NCBI RefSeq assembly: GCF_025195095.1
Contig: NZ_JANAVZ010000005.1
Location: 1 to 64,000, forward strand
Direction: 5' to 3'
Origin: Paracoccus maritimus
Lineage (GTDB): Bacteria > Pseudomonadota > Alphaproteobacteria > Rhodobacterales > Rhodobacteraceae
Length of the DNA: 64,000 nucleotides
The notes under the pieces are model-generated. The model did not search any database and was not told the DNA's origin. It worked only from the letters and a program-made list of their open reading frames with translations. Shown piece by piece: positions 25,845-34,220 of this stretch. The position numbers and the translations under genes are program-made. The stretch's first letter is position 1; each line of letters begins with the position of its first letter.

Positions 25845-27304
25845 GTCCGGACGTCCTTTTCCGAGCTAAGGGAACCGCGGTATGCGGCGAGGCTGGTGCA
25901 GGTGCGACGAGCGAATGGATGCGGCAGCATCAGGACAACCGCACCTGCCAAACCCAACCAAGGCAGGAAGGACCAGCTCCAGAGAATCGCGAGACCTGCA
26001 GCGGTAAGAGCAGGAAACAGCCAACCGATGCGTTCGGAAGCCTCACCGGCGTCCTTTGCAGTGCGCCTGAAGGTTCCCGAGCGACCCAAGATGGCGTCGA
26101 TGCTTGCCATTGCCGAGGGTACGATCATCGCGATCCGCACGGCGAGCGCGGCGAGGATCACCGGCAGCGCGGGCCTGCCGCGGACAATCGTACTGATCAC
26201 CATCGGCAGGCAGACCGAAAGCACCACCAGCAGCAATCCGAAGCCCGAGAGCGCGCACAGCCGTGCAGCTTGACCGCTGTCGTCACCCAACAGCAGGGCG
26301 CAGGTGCCCCCGGTAAGTCCCGCCGTGAGCGGCAGCGCCATGTTGGCCCAGGCCGTCAGCTGAGCGAAAACCTGGATCGCGGTGCGCGCAGACATCCCCT
26401 TGAACCCCTGCCGGAGCATGTCCGCGTTCCCCGCGGTCCAGCGATAACGCTGAAGCGCGAGTCCGGTGAAATCGATCGGCAGGATACCCCTGCCGACGAT
26501 GCGGTCGACGAACCGGCCCTGAAACCCCTGCTGCAGCAGTCGCAGCGCCAGTTCTGCATCCTCGGTGATCGTGCGCGCGCTCCATCCGCCGGCCGCTTCC
26601 AGCGCGGAGCGCCGGATCACGCTCAATGTTCCCGTCAGCAGCATGGCCTTCGCGCTGTCCGCCTGGCGCGCATGACGCAGAAAGTAGTCCGCCAGTTCCA
26701 ACGAGAGTCCGGCCGCTGCACCCGAGACGTTGCGGTAAGCCTGCGGGAACTGGATGAAGTCGTCGTCTCGGCACGCCAGTTCGGCGGCCGCGGTTGCCAG
26801 GAACGCCGGTGCCACGCAATAGTCGGCATCAACGACGACCACATGAGTTGCCGCCCTGTCCGTGTGGCGCAGCGCAATATTCAGCGCGCCCGCCTTGGCA
26901 CCCGTCACGCCCTCCACGTGAAAGAAACGGAATCTGGGGCCAAGATCGCGGCAGGTCCGCTGCACGGGCAGCCAGAGCGAAAGATCTTTGGTGTTGTTGT
27001 CCAGCAGGATGACCTCGTAGTCCGGCGCACCGACCTGTCGAGCCAAGGCCCGCAAGGTGGCGATGACCATCTGCGGCGGCTCCTCGTGCGTGGCGACGTG
27101 CACCGAGAACATCGGCGGCTGATCCGAGGCCCTGCGGTCGGCCGTATGCAGACGCGGCCGCGCGATCCCGGCGAGCAGGTTCAGCATCCCCAGCATGGCC
27201 TGCACGGCAGTCGCCAGGGCCACGACTCCCAGCGCCGCGCGGGGTGCCAGGCAGGCAAGCGCCGTCAAGCCGAGGAACACGCCTCGGCCGTCTACCCTGA
27301 CCAT
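25841..27304 (-). CDS. Membrane-bound processive-type family 2 glycosyltransferase
   Basis: 487 residues with N-terminal membrane spans, a cytosolic GT-A domain (VVVVDADYC with the DxD, ITEDAELALRLL) and the QxxRW motif LQRYRWTAG, followed by about four C-terminal spans. This is the cellulose-synthase/hyaluronan-synthase-like architecture that makes and extrudes beta-linked polymers or glycolipids. It is the first gene of the eight-gene operon, with AGGAG a few bases before its ATG. A polysaccharide or glycolipid product made under stress is a reasonable inference. Confidence 0.88.
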   Translation of the reverse strand: MVRVDGRGVFLGLTALACLAPRAALGVVALATAVQAMLGMLNLLAGIARPRLHTADRRASDQPPMFSVHVATHEEPPQMVIATLRALARQVGAPDYEVILLDNNTKDLSLWLPVQRTCRDLGPRFRFFHVEGVTGAKAGALNIALRHTDRAATHVVVVDADYCVAPAFLATAAAELACRDDDFIQFPQAYRNVSGAAAGLSLELADYFLRHARQADSAKAMLLTGTLSVIRRSALEAAGGWSARTITEDAELALRLLQQGFQGRFVDRIVGRGILPIDFTGLALQRYRWTAGNADMLRQGFKGMSARTAIQVFAQLTAWANMALPLTAGLTGGTCALLLGDDSGQAARLCALSGFGLLLVVLSVCLPMVISTIVRGRPALPVILAALAVRIAMIVPSAMASIDAILGRSGTFRRTAKDAGEASERIGWLFPALTAAGLAILWSWSFLPWLGLAGAVVLMLPHPFARRTCTSLAAYRGSLSSEKDVRT

Positions 27305-27357
27305 TGCAGAATTCTCCTGAGTGCATCGGCACGGGACATCGTGCGATCCGACAATTC

Positions 27358-27382
27358 AACACCGCAGGCAGAGCCGTGTTCC
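27358..27382 (-). promoter_or_regulatory. Putative EcfG (general stress sigma factor) promoter of the katE/glycosyltransferase operon
   Basis: On the minus strand GGAAC (27382-27378) is followed after 16 bases by TGTT (27361-27358). The alphaproteobacterial EcfG consensus is GGAAC-N16/17-CGTT, so only the first base of the -10 differs. The site lies about 54 bp before the ATG of the first gene, leaving a leader of suitable length with AGGAG. Catalase genes are common EcfG targets. Not experimentally supported here. Confidence 0.55.
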
Positions 27383-27454
27383 AACAACATTTGTTAGGGT
27401 GTGTCTGCGGCGTGGTGCGGGTGGGCATCCGGCGCGCACCGGGACGCGGATCTT

Positions 27455-27652
27455 ACTGGGCGCGCGGAAGCGCGACTGCGCATACTGCGACATGCGGAGG
27501 AGATCGGTCACGTCGCGAGGACTTGCCGCTATTTCGGGATAGGTCGGTCCAGCTTCTGCCGTTGGCGTAAAGCCTATGCGGAGCATGGCAAAGCTGGCCT
27601 GGTTGCGCGAAAGCAGATCCAGCATTCCAATGCCCGATCGTCTTCGCGCTAA
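27455..27652 (+). pseudogene. IS481-type transposase, N-terminal remnant
   Basis: The frame reads ARLRILRHAEEIGHVARTCRYFGIGRSSFCRWRKAY in segments, i.e. the helix-turn-helix start of a transposase of the IS481 type, up to a stop at 27650. The catalytic domain is missing. It separates the glycosyltransferase operon from the sulfonate island. Confidence 0.65.
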
Positions 27653-27688
27653 AGGCTAAGGAGATGAGCTAAACGCTCTCCATAAGGC

Positions 27689-28735
27689 TTATCCACTGGA
27701 AGGAGGCGCAAGCGAATCGCGAAAGACGAATTCGGCTGAGTAGGACAGGGATTGTGGCTGATGCCCACTGTCTATCCACTCCAACAACCGTTCGCCGGCG
27801 GACGCGCCCATGCGCTTGTGCGGAACCCGGACGGTGGTCAATGCAGGAGATACAGCCGTGGCGAGGTCGATATCGTCGAAACCTGTCACCGACAGATCGG
27901 CCGGAATGTTGAGGCCCAGGTGTCGCGCGCCGCGCATAGCCCCGGCCGCCAAGACGTCATTGCCGCATATCAACGCGGTCGGACGGTCCGCGCCAGACAA
28001 TAGCCGCCTTGCGGCGGCTTCGCCATCTTCCAGCGTATAGTGGCATCGAATGACGTCTTCTGGTCCAAGCACCACCCCCGCCGCTTCAAGCGTTGAGGTG
28101 ATCCCGCGAAGTCGCGCAGTTGCGCGGTCGTTCCCATCGGTCATGCCGGAAATCACTCCGATGCGTCTGTGTCCGAACTCCAGGACGCGTCGGGCGACCT
28201 CGGCGGCCGCACGCGTGTTGTCGAAACCGATTGTCAGGTAGGGAAGTTCGTCCGGGATCGACCAAAGAAGTGCAAAAGGTACCTGACGCGCAGTCAGAAT
28301 GTCATAGGCTTCCGCAGAGCGCTCGGTCCCGATCAGGGCGATGCCGTCAACGCCACGCGCGAGCATCGTCCGCAGTTGAACCTGTTCCTGCTCGGGGGCG
28401 TATTGCGAGGTTGCAACGAGCAGTGTCACCTTGCGTAAGGCAAGCGTTTCCTGCAGGGCCTGCAAAGCCGTCGCGAATATGGCGTTTCCCATGGTGGGAA
28501 TGATCGCCCCGATGGTATTCGTCCGTCGAGACGCCAGCACTTGGCCGCCGAAATTTGGTGTATATCCCAAGGCCTTGACCGCGACCTCGACCGCATTGCG
28601 TGTTTCTTCGCGAACCCGGTCGGGTGTGTTGAGACTGCGCGAAACGGTCGCCGTCGATACGCCGGCCAGCCGAGCGACATCCTCGATTGTAGGGAGCCGG
28701 TAGGGGCGGTTCTTCGCCTCGGTATCAGATTTCAT
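27689..28735 (-). CDS. LacI-family transcriptional regulator of the DHPS genes
   Basis: 348 residues. The N-terminal headpiece is typical: PTIEDVARLAGVSTATVSRSLN (about residues 15-36) with the hinge VLASRRTNTIGAIIPT. The ligand-binding domain follows (IGFDNTRAA, ALICGNDVLAAGAMR, GFDDIDLA). It is transcribed away from the small membrane protein/TRAP/hps genes, and two LacI-type palindromes lie between. It most likely represses the plus-strand operon until DHPS or a derivative is present; this is inference from position. Confidence 0.9.
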   Translation of the reverse strand: MKSDTEAKNRPYRLPTIEDVARLAGVSTATVSRSLNTPDRVREETRNAVEVAVKALGYTPNFGGQVLASRRTNTIGAIIPTMGNAIFATALQALQETLALRKVTLLVATSQYAPEQEQVQLRTMLARGVDGIALIGTERSAEAYDILTARQVPFALLWSIPDELPYLTIGFDNTRAAAEVARRVLEFGHRRIGVISGMTDGNDRATARLRGITSTLEAAGVVLGPEDVIRCHYTLEDGEAAARRLLSGADRPTALICGNDVLAAGAMRGARHLGLNIPADLSVTGFDDIDLATAVSPALTTVRVPHKRMGASAGERLLEWIDSGHQPQSLSYSAEFVFRDSLAPPSSG

Positions 28736-28767
28736 GTGCCAGGTTCCTTCATCCTGACAATATCGAA

Positions 28768-28803
28768 AGTAAGCGCTTGCATTGCAACATGTAAGCGCTT
28801 ACA
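28768..28803. promoter_or_regulatory. Pair of LacI-family operators
   Basis: A perfect 14-bp palindrome TGTAAGCGCTTACA lies at 28790-28803. A near copy GTAAGCGCTTGC, one mismatch in symmetry, lies at 28769-28780. Their centres are 22 bp apart, about two helical turns, so dimers would bind the same face. The central CG flanked by AAG/CTT is the typical LacI/PurR half-site pattern. The pair is between the divergent regulator (start 28735) and the first plus-strand gene (28846). Confidence 0.8.
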
Positions 28804-28845
28804 CAGGCGTTAGCCAAGGCGATTCGAACACAAGGGGAGGTGTCG

Positions 28846-29040
28846 ATGAGCATGACTGCAAAGCCTGCATATGGTCTGTCCGCGCTGTTGTTCGCGGGCT
28901 TCATTGCCAATCTGTTTCTTGGAAGAAATGGGTCCGCATTCTTCGAGAATGATGCGGAAATGCTGTTGCTGGCGGCGTCCGCCACTGCGTTCGGAATTGG
29001 CACGCTGCTAAGCGAAGCAAGAGCAAAAACAGCGAAATGA
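28846..29040 (+). CDS. Small membrane protein of unknown function, first gene of the hps operon
   Basis: 64 residues. One clear hydrophobic segment (GLSALLFAGFIANLFLG) and a second, weaker one (MLLLAASATAFGIGTLL) separated by a polar FFENDAE loop. AAGGGGAGG at 28832-28840 supports translation; ATG 28846 is chosen over GTG 28840. It lies directly downstream of the LacI operators and 27 bp before the TRAP binding-protein gene. I recognise no family. It could assist the TRAP membrane subunits, but nothing in the sequence proves it. Confidence 0.65.
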   Translation: MSMTAKPAYGLSALLFAGFIANLFLGRNGSAFFENDAEMLLLAASATAFGIGTLLSEARAKTAK

Positions 29041-29067
29041 CTGGTTCCAACGGGAGGAGGCGGAACA

Positions 29068-30222
29068 ATGTTCAATGAGAATGAAAGCACGTGGAAGCGA
29101 CTGGCGTCGCGCCGCAATTTTCTGAAGCTGAGCGGCGCGGGTGGCTTTACGGCCGCCGTCGTTGCCTCGGCGGCGGGGACGCTGTGGTCTGACGAGGCTA
29201 GCGCCCAGACCGCCAACGAAGAGCGCGACCGTGAGCAGGCGGCCGAGCACGTCATGACGTTGGCGACGGCCTACACCATGTTTGCCGATCGCAGCTATCC
29301 GATCATGCAGCTGGATATGAAGGAGAATATCCAGAACCTCAGCGACGGTAGGATCTATGTCAAACTTGCACCGGCAGGTCAGCTGGGATCGGCCAACGAA
29401 TTGGTTCAGAAGGTGCAATCCGGCACGATTCAGGCCGCCCAGCATTCGATCGCGAACTTCGCGCCCTACGCGCCAGTCGTCGATCTGATCAACCTTCCAT
29501 ACCTTTGTGGGACCAATCAGCGCTTCACGAATCTTGTGCGGTCGGACAAATGGATAGACACGGTTCATCCGCAGGTCGAGGCGAGGGGGTTCAAGCCCTT
29601 GTTCTACGCGTGCATTGATCCGCGTTGTGTCGCCTTGCGCAGCAGCATCGACAAGCCCGTCCTGACCCCTGAAGACATGCGCGGAATCAAGTTCCGGGTA
29701 CCGGGCTCGGAAATCATGCAGATGTATTATCGCATGGTTGGTGCCAACCCGACACCGATTGCCTGGGGCGAGACGCCTTCAGCCATCCAGCAGGGTGTCG
29801 CCGATGCCTTGGATCCGGCACCGGGCGCACTGTACGTCTTTGGCTTCAAGGATATGCTGAGCCATGTGACCTTCACGCAGGCGGTCCCGGATGCGCAGGT
29901 CTATTCATGCAATCTGGAATGGTATCAGGGCCTGCCCGATGACCTGCGCGAGGCGGTCGATTTCGCGGCGCAGGTGACGGCGGATCAGAACCTTGCGAAG
30001 GTTCCTGCTGCTCGCGGTTATGCCATGGCCGAACTGAGCAAAAGCGGCGTCCAGTTCCACACACTGAACGAAGATCAGTTGGCGCAGTGGCAAGAGGCAG
30101 GCGGATATCAGCGCGCGGAATGGGACGAGATGAAGACCCATCTCGCCGGTTCGACGGCCGAGTTCGAGCAGTTCGCCGAAGCGGCGTCGTCGGACGGTCG
30201 CGCCTTTGTCCACGACATGTGA
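29068..30222 (+). CDS. TRAP transporter substrate-binding protein (DctP type), probably HpsKLM system for DHPS
   Basis: 384 residues. A Tat-like signal is seen: RRNFLKLSGAGGF followed by a hydrophobic run and ending near EASAQ. The mature part is a DctP/TAXI-type binding protein (KLAPAGQLGSANELVQKVQSGTIQ, GIKFRVPGSEIM, GANPTPIAWGE). GGGAGGAGG precedes the ATG. With the next two genes it forms a tripartite ATP-independent importer. Roseobacter DHPS clusters carry such a transporter (HpsKLM), and the catabolic genes follow directly, so 2,3-dihydroxypropane-1-sulfonate is the likely ligand (inference). Confidence 0.88.
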   Translation: MFNENESTWKRLASRRNFLKLSGAGGFTAAVVASAAGTLWSDEASAQTANEERDREQAAEHVMTLATAYTMFADRSYPIMQLDMKENIQNLSDGRIYVKLAPAGQLGSANELVQKVQSGTIQAAQHSIANFAPYAPVVDLINLPYLCGTNQRFTNLVRSDKWIDTVHPQVEARGFKPLFYACIDPRCVALRSSIDKPVLTPEDMRGIKFRVPGSEIMQMYYRMVGANPTPIAWGETPSAIQQGVADALDPAPGALYVFGFKDMLSHVTFTQAVPDAQVYSCNLEWYQGLPDDLREAVDFAAQVTADQNLAKVPAARGYAMAELSKSGVQFHTLNEDQLAQWQEAGGYQRAEWDEMKTHLAGSTAEFEQFAEAASSDGRAFVHDM

Positions 30223-30230
30223 TCGACACG

Positions 30231-30252
30231 GGCCGCGCTGAACCGCGCGGCC
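30231..30252 (+). promoter_or_regulatory. Intercistronic hairpin after the TRAP binding-protein gene
   Basis: GGCCGCGC (30231-30238) pairs perfectly with GCGCGGCC (30245-30252) around a six-base loop, eight bases after the binding-protein stop. There is no T-run, so it is more likely an RNA stabiliser or partial attenuator than a terminator. The same arrangement occurs in three other transporter operons of the window. Confidence 0.6.
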
Positions 30253-30311
30253 TTCGCTTCGCCAAACGAAACTTCGGAATCGACCGCCCCGTGGGCGAAC
30301 GGAGGAGATCT

Positions 30312-30818
30312 ATGTTTCGACTTCTGGACAAGAACATCGAGCGATGGGCGCTGCTGATCTTCTACCTGATGCTGGTCGCTACCATGACCATAGAGGTCAT
30401 CCGCCGCGAAGTGTTCGCCTATTCCTCGATCTGGGGCGAAGAGATCGTCCGCTACAGCTTTATCTATCTGTGCTGGATCGGCGCGGCGGCAGCGATCCGC
30501 GAACGCGCGCATATCCGCATCGACGTGATCCTGAACTATCTGCCGCCGCGCGGTCGGGCGCTGATCTTTATCTTCGGCGATCTGGTAACCTTGGCGCTGG
30601 CGCTTCTGGCGCTGTGGCTGGCCATCGAAACAGTCGAAGTGTCGTGGAAATTCGGTTCGGTCAGCCACGGATTGCGGGTCTCGATGGTATGGTTCCTGAT
30701 GGCGGTGCCGATCGGGTTCTCGCTGATGATCTTCCGTCTTCTTCAATGCCTTGGCCGGGACCTGCGCGATCTGCGCGAGGGCAATCCCGTCTATGAAGGC
30801 GAACGTCTGTTCGAGTGA
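30312..30818 (+). CDS. TRAP transporter small permease (DctQ type)
   Basis: 168 residues with four hydrophobic segments (LLIFYLMLVATMTIEVI, the WGEEIVRYSFIYLCWIGAAAAI region, LIFIFGDLVTLALALLALWLA, and VSMVWFLMAVPIGFSLM). REVFAYSSIWGEEIVRY is typical of DctQ. It is the small membrane subunit that docks the large permease. The ATG at 30312 follows GGAGGAG closely and is preferred to longer frames that begin inside the preceding gene. Confidence 0.9.
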   Translation: MFRLLDKNIERWALLIFYLMLVATMTIEVIRREVFAYSSIWGEEIVRYSFIYLCWIGAAAAIRERAHIRIDVILNYLPPRGRALIFIFGDLVTLALALLALWLAIETVEVSWKFGSVSHGLRVSMVWFLMAVPIGFSLMIFRLLQCLGRDLRDLREGNPVYEGERLFE

Positions 30819-30827
30819 GGTTCCGAT

Positions 30828-32159
30828 ATGCTTTGGCAACAAATGGAACAGGGCGCGGTCGCGCTGGATTGGACCTTTTACCTGCCCGTTCTGGTGTTCG
30901 TGCTGCTGGTCGCGCTGGCGGTGCCGGTCTGGGTCGCGATCGGCTCGGCTGCCGTGCTGCTGCTTCTGACCTCGCAGGTGCTGCCCTTGTCGCTTGTGGG
31001 AGAGGGTCTGTTTTCGGGCATCGATCATTTCGCCCTGACGGCCATCCCGCTATTTATCCTGACCGGGGACGTGCTTGTCCGCACCGGGCTTAGCCGAAAG
31101 TTTCTGGACGTGGCCGAAGCGCTGACCAACTGGACGCGCGGTGGCTTCGGTTCGGCGACGGTGCTGGTCTGCGGCATGTTCTCGGCCATTTCGGGGTCGG
31201 ATGCAGCGGGCGCCGCTGCGGTCGGTCGGATGACCATCAACCGTCTCGTCGAAAGCGGATATCCCCGTCCATATGCCTGCGCGCTTGTGGCGGCAGGGGC
31301 TTGCACGGGCATCCTGATCCCGCCCTCGATCGCCTATATCGTGATCGGGCTGGTCCTGGGAATTTCGGCCTCGACGTTGTTCAAGGCGGCTTTGATCCCC
31401 GGCATCATCATCCTTGCCTCGATCCTGGTAACGAACACTATCGTCAATCGTCGCCACGCCTATGAAAAGGGAAATGCCCTTACCTTCGGCGAGTGGCTGA
31501 CCAATCTGGGCCGCACCATTGCGCATGGATGGTATGCCTTCATCGTTCCCGGCGTCATATTCTGGGGCATTTTCAGCGGTCGCCTGACCCCGACCGAGGC
31601 CGGTGCCACGGCCGTCACCATAACAATTATCCTAGGCTTCATCCTTGGTACGCTGAAATTGTCGGATTTTCCGTCGATGATGGTCAGCTCGGCCAAGGTG
31701 AACGGGGTGATCGTGCCGATTATCGCGATGTCGCTGCCGCTGTCGCAGGCGCTGTCGGCGATGGGTGTGCCGCAGGGCTTCGTCTACACGATGACGTCGC
31801 TCAGCAGCGAGCCCTGGGTGATGATCCTGTGCATGATCGCGATCCTGATCCTGGCGGGCTGCGTCATGGAAACCACCCCCAACATCGTCATCCTTGCTCC
31901 TCTGCTTAAGCCCTTGGCTGACAGTATCGGCATGAACGACATCCAGTTCTGCGTGATGATGATCACCGCGCTGGGGGTTGGGTTCATCACGCCACCACTG
32001 GGGCTGAACCTGTTTGTCGTCGGCGGCCTGACCGGAGAATCCATCCTGAAGATTTCGGCGCGCGCCGTTCCCTTCGTCCTTTGCATGCTGATCGTCGTGC
32101 TGCTGATCGCCTATCTGCCGGTCGTCTCGACGCTGATGCTTCCCGATAACCTGAAGTAA
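30828..32159 (+). CDS. TRAP transporter large permease (DctM type)
   Basis: 443 residues, about 12 hydrophobic segments. DctM landmarks are FALTAIPLFILTGDVL, GFGSATVLVCGMFSAISGSDAAGAAAVG and ITPPLGLNLFVVGG near the C-terminus. It is the sodium-coupled channel subunit of the importer whose binding protein starts at 29068. It begins nine bases after the DctQ stop and is followed ten bases later by hpsN, so import and oxidation are co-transcribed. Confidence 0.93.
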   Translation: MLWQQMEQGAVALDWTFYLPVLVFVLLVALAVPVWVAIGSAAVLLLLTSQVLPLSLVGEGLFSGIDHFALTAIPLFILTGDVLVRTGLSRKFLDVAEALTNWTRGGFGSATVLVCGMFSAISGSDAAGAAAVGRMTINRLVESGYPRPYACALVAAGACTGILIPPSIAYIVIGLVLGISASTLFKAALIPGIIILASILVTNTIVNRRHAYEKGNALTFGEWLTNLGRTIAHGWYAFIVPGVIFWGIFSGRLTPTEAGATAVTITIILGFILGTLKLSDFPSMMVSSAKVNGVIVPIIAMSLPLSQALSAMGVPQGFVYTMTSLSSEPWVMILCMIAILILAGCVMETTPNIVILAPLLKPLADSIGMNDIQFCVMMITALGVGFITPPLGLNLFVVGGLTGESILKISARAVPFVLCMLIVVLLIAYLPVVSTLMLPDNLK

Positions 32160-32169
32160 GAGGGCCAAT

Positions 32170-33486
32170 ATGTCAGTCACCTATCTGAAGAAGGCTGCTC
32201 GGCAATCCACGAGCGATGCCGGCGAAACGCGCGAAACCGTCCAGAATATCCTGACCGAGATTGAACACGGCGGCGAAGAGGCCGCGCGCAAATATGCCGA
32301 CAAGTTCGACCGCTATGGCGGCAATATCGTCCTGACCCGTGACGAGATCGAGGCGGCCTCGGCACGACTGAGCCAGCAGTTGAAGGACGATATCCGCTTC
32401 GCCCATGACAATGTGCGCCGCTTTGCCGAAGCGCAGAAGGAGACAATCCGAGACTTCCAGACCGAGATTCAGCCGGGTCTGATCCTTGGTCAGAAGGCAA
32501 TTCCCTGCAATGCCGCTGGTTGCTATGCGCCGGGCGGGCGATACAGCCATGTCGCCTCGGCGCTGATGACGGTGACGACGGCCAAGGTCGCGGGCTGCGG
32601 GCACATCTCGGTCTGCTCGCCCCCGCGTCCCGGGGTCGGCCTGAACCCGGCCATCGTTTACACCGCCGATCTGTGCGGCGCCGATCAGATCCTTGCGCTG
32701 GGGGGTGTTCAGGGTATCGCAGCCATGGCCTTTGGCCTGTTCGGATTGCCGCAGGCCGATATCCTGGTCGGCCCCGGCAACCAGTTCGTGGCCGAGGCCA
32801 AGCGCCTGCTGTTCGGCCGGGTAGGTATCGACATGTTCGCGGGTCCGACCGACAGCCTCATCCTGGCGGACAGGACAGCCGATCCCGAAATCGTCGCCTG
32901 GGATCTGGTTGGTCAGGCTGAGCATGGCTACAACTCGCCCGTCTGGCTGGTGACGGATGATCGCGCCTTGGCGGAAAAGGTCCTGTCCCGCGTGCCGGAG
33001 CTGATCGCGACGCTGCCTGAACTGAACGGCAAGAACGCCGCCGATGCGTGGCGTGACTACGCTGAGGTTGTCGTTTGCGATACGCGCGAGGAAATGGCCG
33101 CGACCTCGGATCGCTATGCGCCCGAACACCTGACCGTGCAGGCGCAGGATCTGGATTGGTGGCTGAACCGCCTCTCCTGCTATGGCAGCCTGTTCTTGGG
33201 CGAGGAAACGACGGTTGCCTTTGGCGACAAGGCGTCGGGCACCAACCATGTTCTGCCGACCTCGGGCGCGGCGCGCTACACAGGCGGCCTTTCGGTCCAC
33301 AAATACATGAAACTGGTCACCTGGCAGCGCGCCACCCGCGAAGGTGCCAAGCCAATCGCCGAAGCGACTGCCCGCATTTCCCGTCTTGAGGGGATGGAAG
33401 GTCATGCCCGCACCGCCGATATCCGGCTGGCCAAGTACTTTCCAGATGAGCAGTTCGATCTGACCGCGCAAGAGGTGCCAGCGTGA
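32170..33486 (+). CDS. hpsN: Sulfopropanediol 3-dehydrogenase (histidinol-dehydrogenase family)
   Basis: 438 residues, HisD fold. All HisD metal and catalytic positions are kept: Gln249 and His252 (GQAEHG), Glu319-His320 (PEHL), Asp353 (GDKASG) and His412 (EGHART). No histidine-biosynthesis gene is near; a TRAP importer and hpsO/hpsP surround it. HpsN oxidises (R)-DHPS in two NAD-dependent steps to (R)-sulfolactate. The hps assignment rests on context plus the known HpsN family; the protein alone would be called HisD-like. It overlaps the following SDR gene by four bases. Confidence 0.88.
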   Translation: MSVTYLKKAARQSTSDAGETRETVQNILTEIEHGGEEAARKYADKFDRYGGNIVLTRDEIEAASARLSQQLKDDIRFAHDNVRRFAEAQKETIRDFQTEIQPGLILGQKAIPCNAAGCYAPGGRYSHVASALMTVTTAKVAGCGHISVCSPPRPGVGLNPAIVYTADLCGADQILALGGVQGIAAMAFGLFGLPQADILVGPGNQFVAEAKRLLFGRVGIDMFAGPTDSLILADRTADPEIVAWDLVGQAEHGYNSPVWLVTDDRALAEKVLSRVPELIATLPELNGKNAADAWRDYAEVVVCDTREEMAATSDRYAPEHLTVQAQDLDWWLNRLSCYGSLFLGEETTVAFGDKASGTNHVLPTSGAARYTGGLSVHKYMKLVTWQRATREGAKPIAEATARISRLEGMEGHARTADIRLAKYFPDEQFDLTAQEVPA

Positions 33487-34220
33487 CGCCATCGCTATCA
33501 GTCGAAGGCCGCATAGCGTGCGTCACCGGGGCCAGCTCCGGTCTGGGTCGCACCATCGCGCAGGCGTTGGCCGCGGGTGGCGCAAGGGTCGTCAGCGTAT
33601 CGCGCCGGAAGGCCGATTGGTGCGACGGCAGGGCTTCGGTTGCGATCTCGGCCGATCTCTCGGACCTGAAAGCGTCCCCCGATATTGCGGCCGAGGTTTC
33701 AGAGGTCTTTGGGCCACCCGATATTCTGATCAATGCGGCAGGCGTGAACACGCGCCAGCCCGCCGATCAGGTCACCATGGATGGCTGGTTGACGACGCTG
33801 GATCTGAACCTGTCCGTGCCGTTCTTTCTGGCGCAGGCGATGGTACCCGCGATGCGTGAAAAAGGTTGGGGAAGGATCGTCAATTTCGCGTCGCTGCAAA
33901 GTCAGCGGGCGTTTCACGGCGGGATCGCCTATGGCGCGTCGAAGGGTGGCATCAGCCAGTTGACCCGCGCCATGGCCGAGGCCTGGTCCCGCGACGGCAT
34001 CACAGTCAATGCCCTGGCACCTGGCTTTTTCCCGACCGAGTTGACCGGCCCCGTCTTTAGCAATGCCGAGCTGTCCGCCCGCAATGCCGCGCAGACATGC
34101 ATGGGACGCAACGGTCGGCTGGAAGACATCATCGGCCCGGCGCTGTTTCTGTGTTCGTCCGCGTCGGAATACGTCACCGGGCAAGTGCTTTACGTCGATG
34201 GAGGATTCACCGCGAAATGA
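33483..34220 (+). CDS. hpsO: Short-chain dehydrogenase, probable DHPS 2-dehydrogenase
   Basis: 245 residues. Classical SDR motifs: nucleotide site TGASSGLG (about residues 15-22), NAAG, and the YxxxK pair in YGASKGG (about 152-156) with an upstream catalytic serine in NFASLQ. The C-terminus ends VLYVDGGF as usual. In described DHPS clusters HpsO and HpsP act as opposite-stereospecific 2-dehydrogenases that racemise DHPS through its 2-oxo form so that HpsN can use it. The name is assigned by gene order between hpsN and a zinc dehydrogenase. Confidence 0.82.
   Translation: MTPSLSVEGRIACVTGASSGLGRTIAQALAAGGARVVSVSRRKADWCDGRASVAISADLSDLKASPDIAAEVSEVFGPPDILINAAGVNTRQPADQVTMDGWLTTLDLNLSVPFFLAQAMVPAMREKGWGRIVNFASLQSQRAFHGGIAYGASKGGISQLTRAMAEAWSRDGITVNALAPGFFPTELTGPVFSNAELSARNAAQTCMGRNGRLEDIIGPALFLCSSASEYVTGQVLYVDGGFTAK

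Noticed and set aside
25919-27397. 492-codon plus-strand frame opposite the membrane glycosyltransferase
   Set aside because: Antisense to a gene with DxD and QxxRW motifs; composition is Arg/Gln/His-rich as expected of a shadow frame.
32170-33486. Histidinol dehydrogenase for histidine biosynthesis
   Set aside because: The fold matches, but the gene lies between a TRAP importer and hpsO/hpsP in a sulfonate island, with no his genes; HpsN fits better.
32173-33492. 439-codon minus-strand frame opposite hpsN
   Set aside because: Full antisense of a gene with all HisD-family catalytic residues; no motif of its own.
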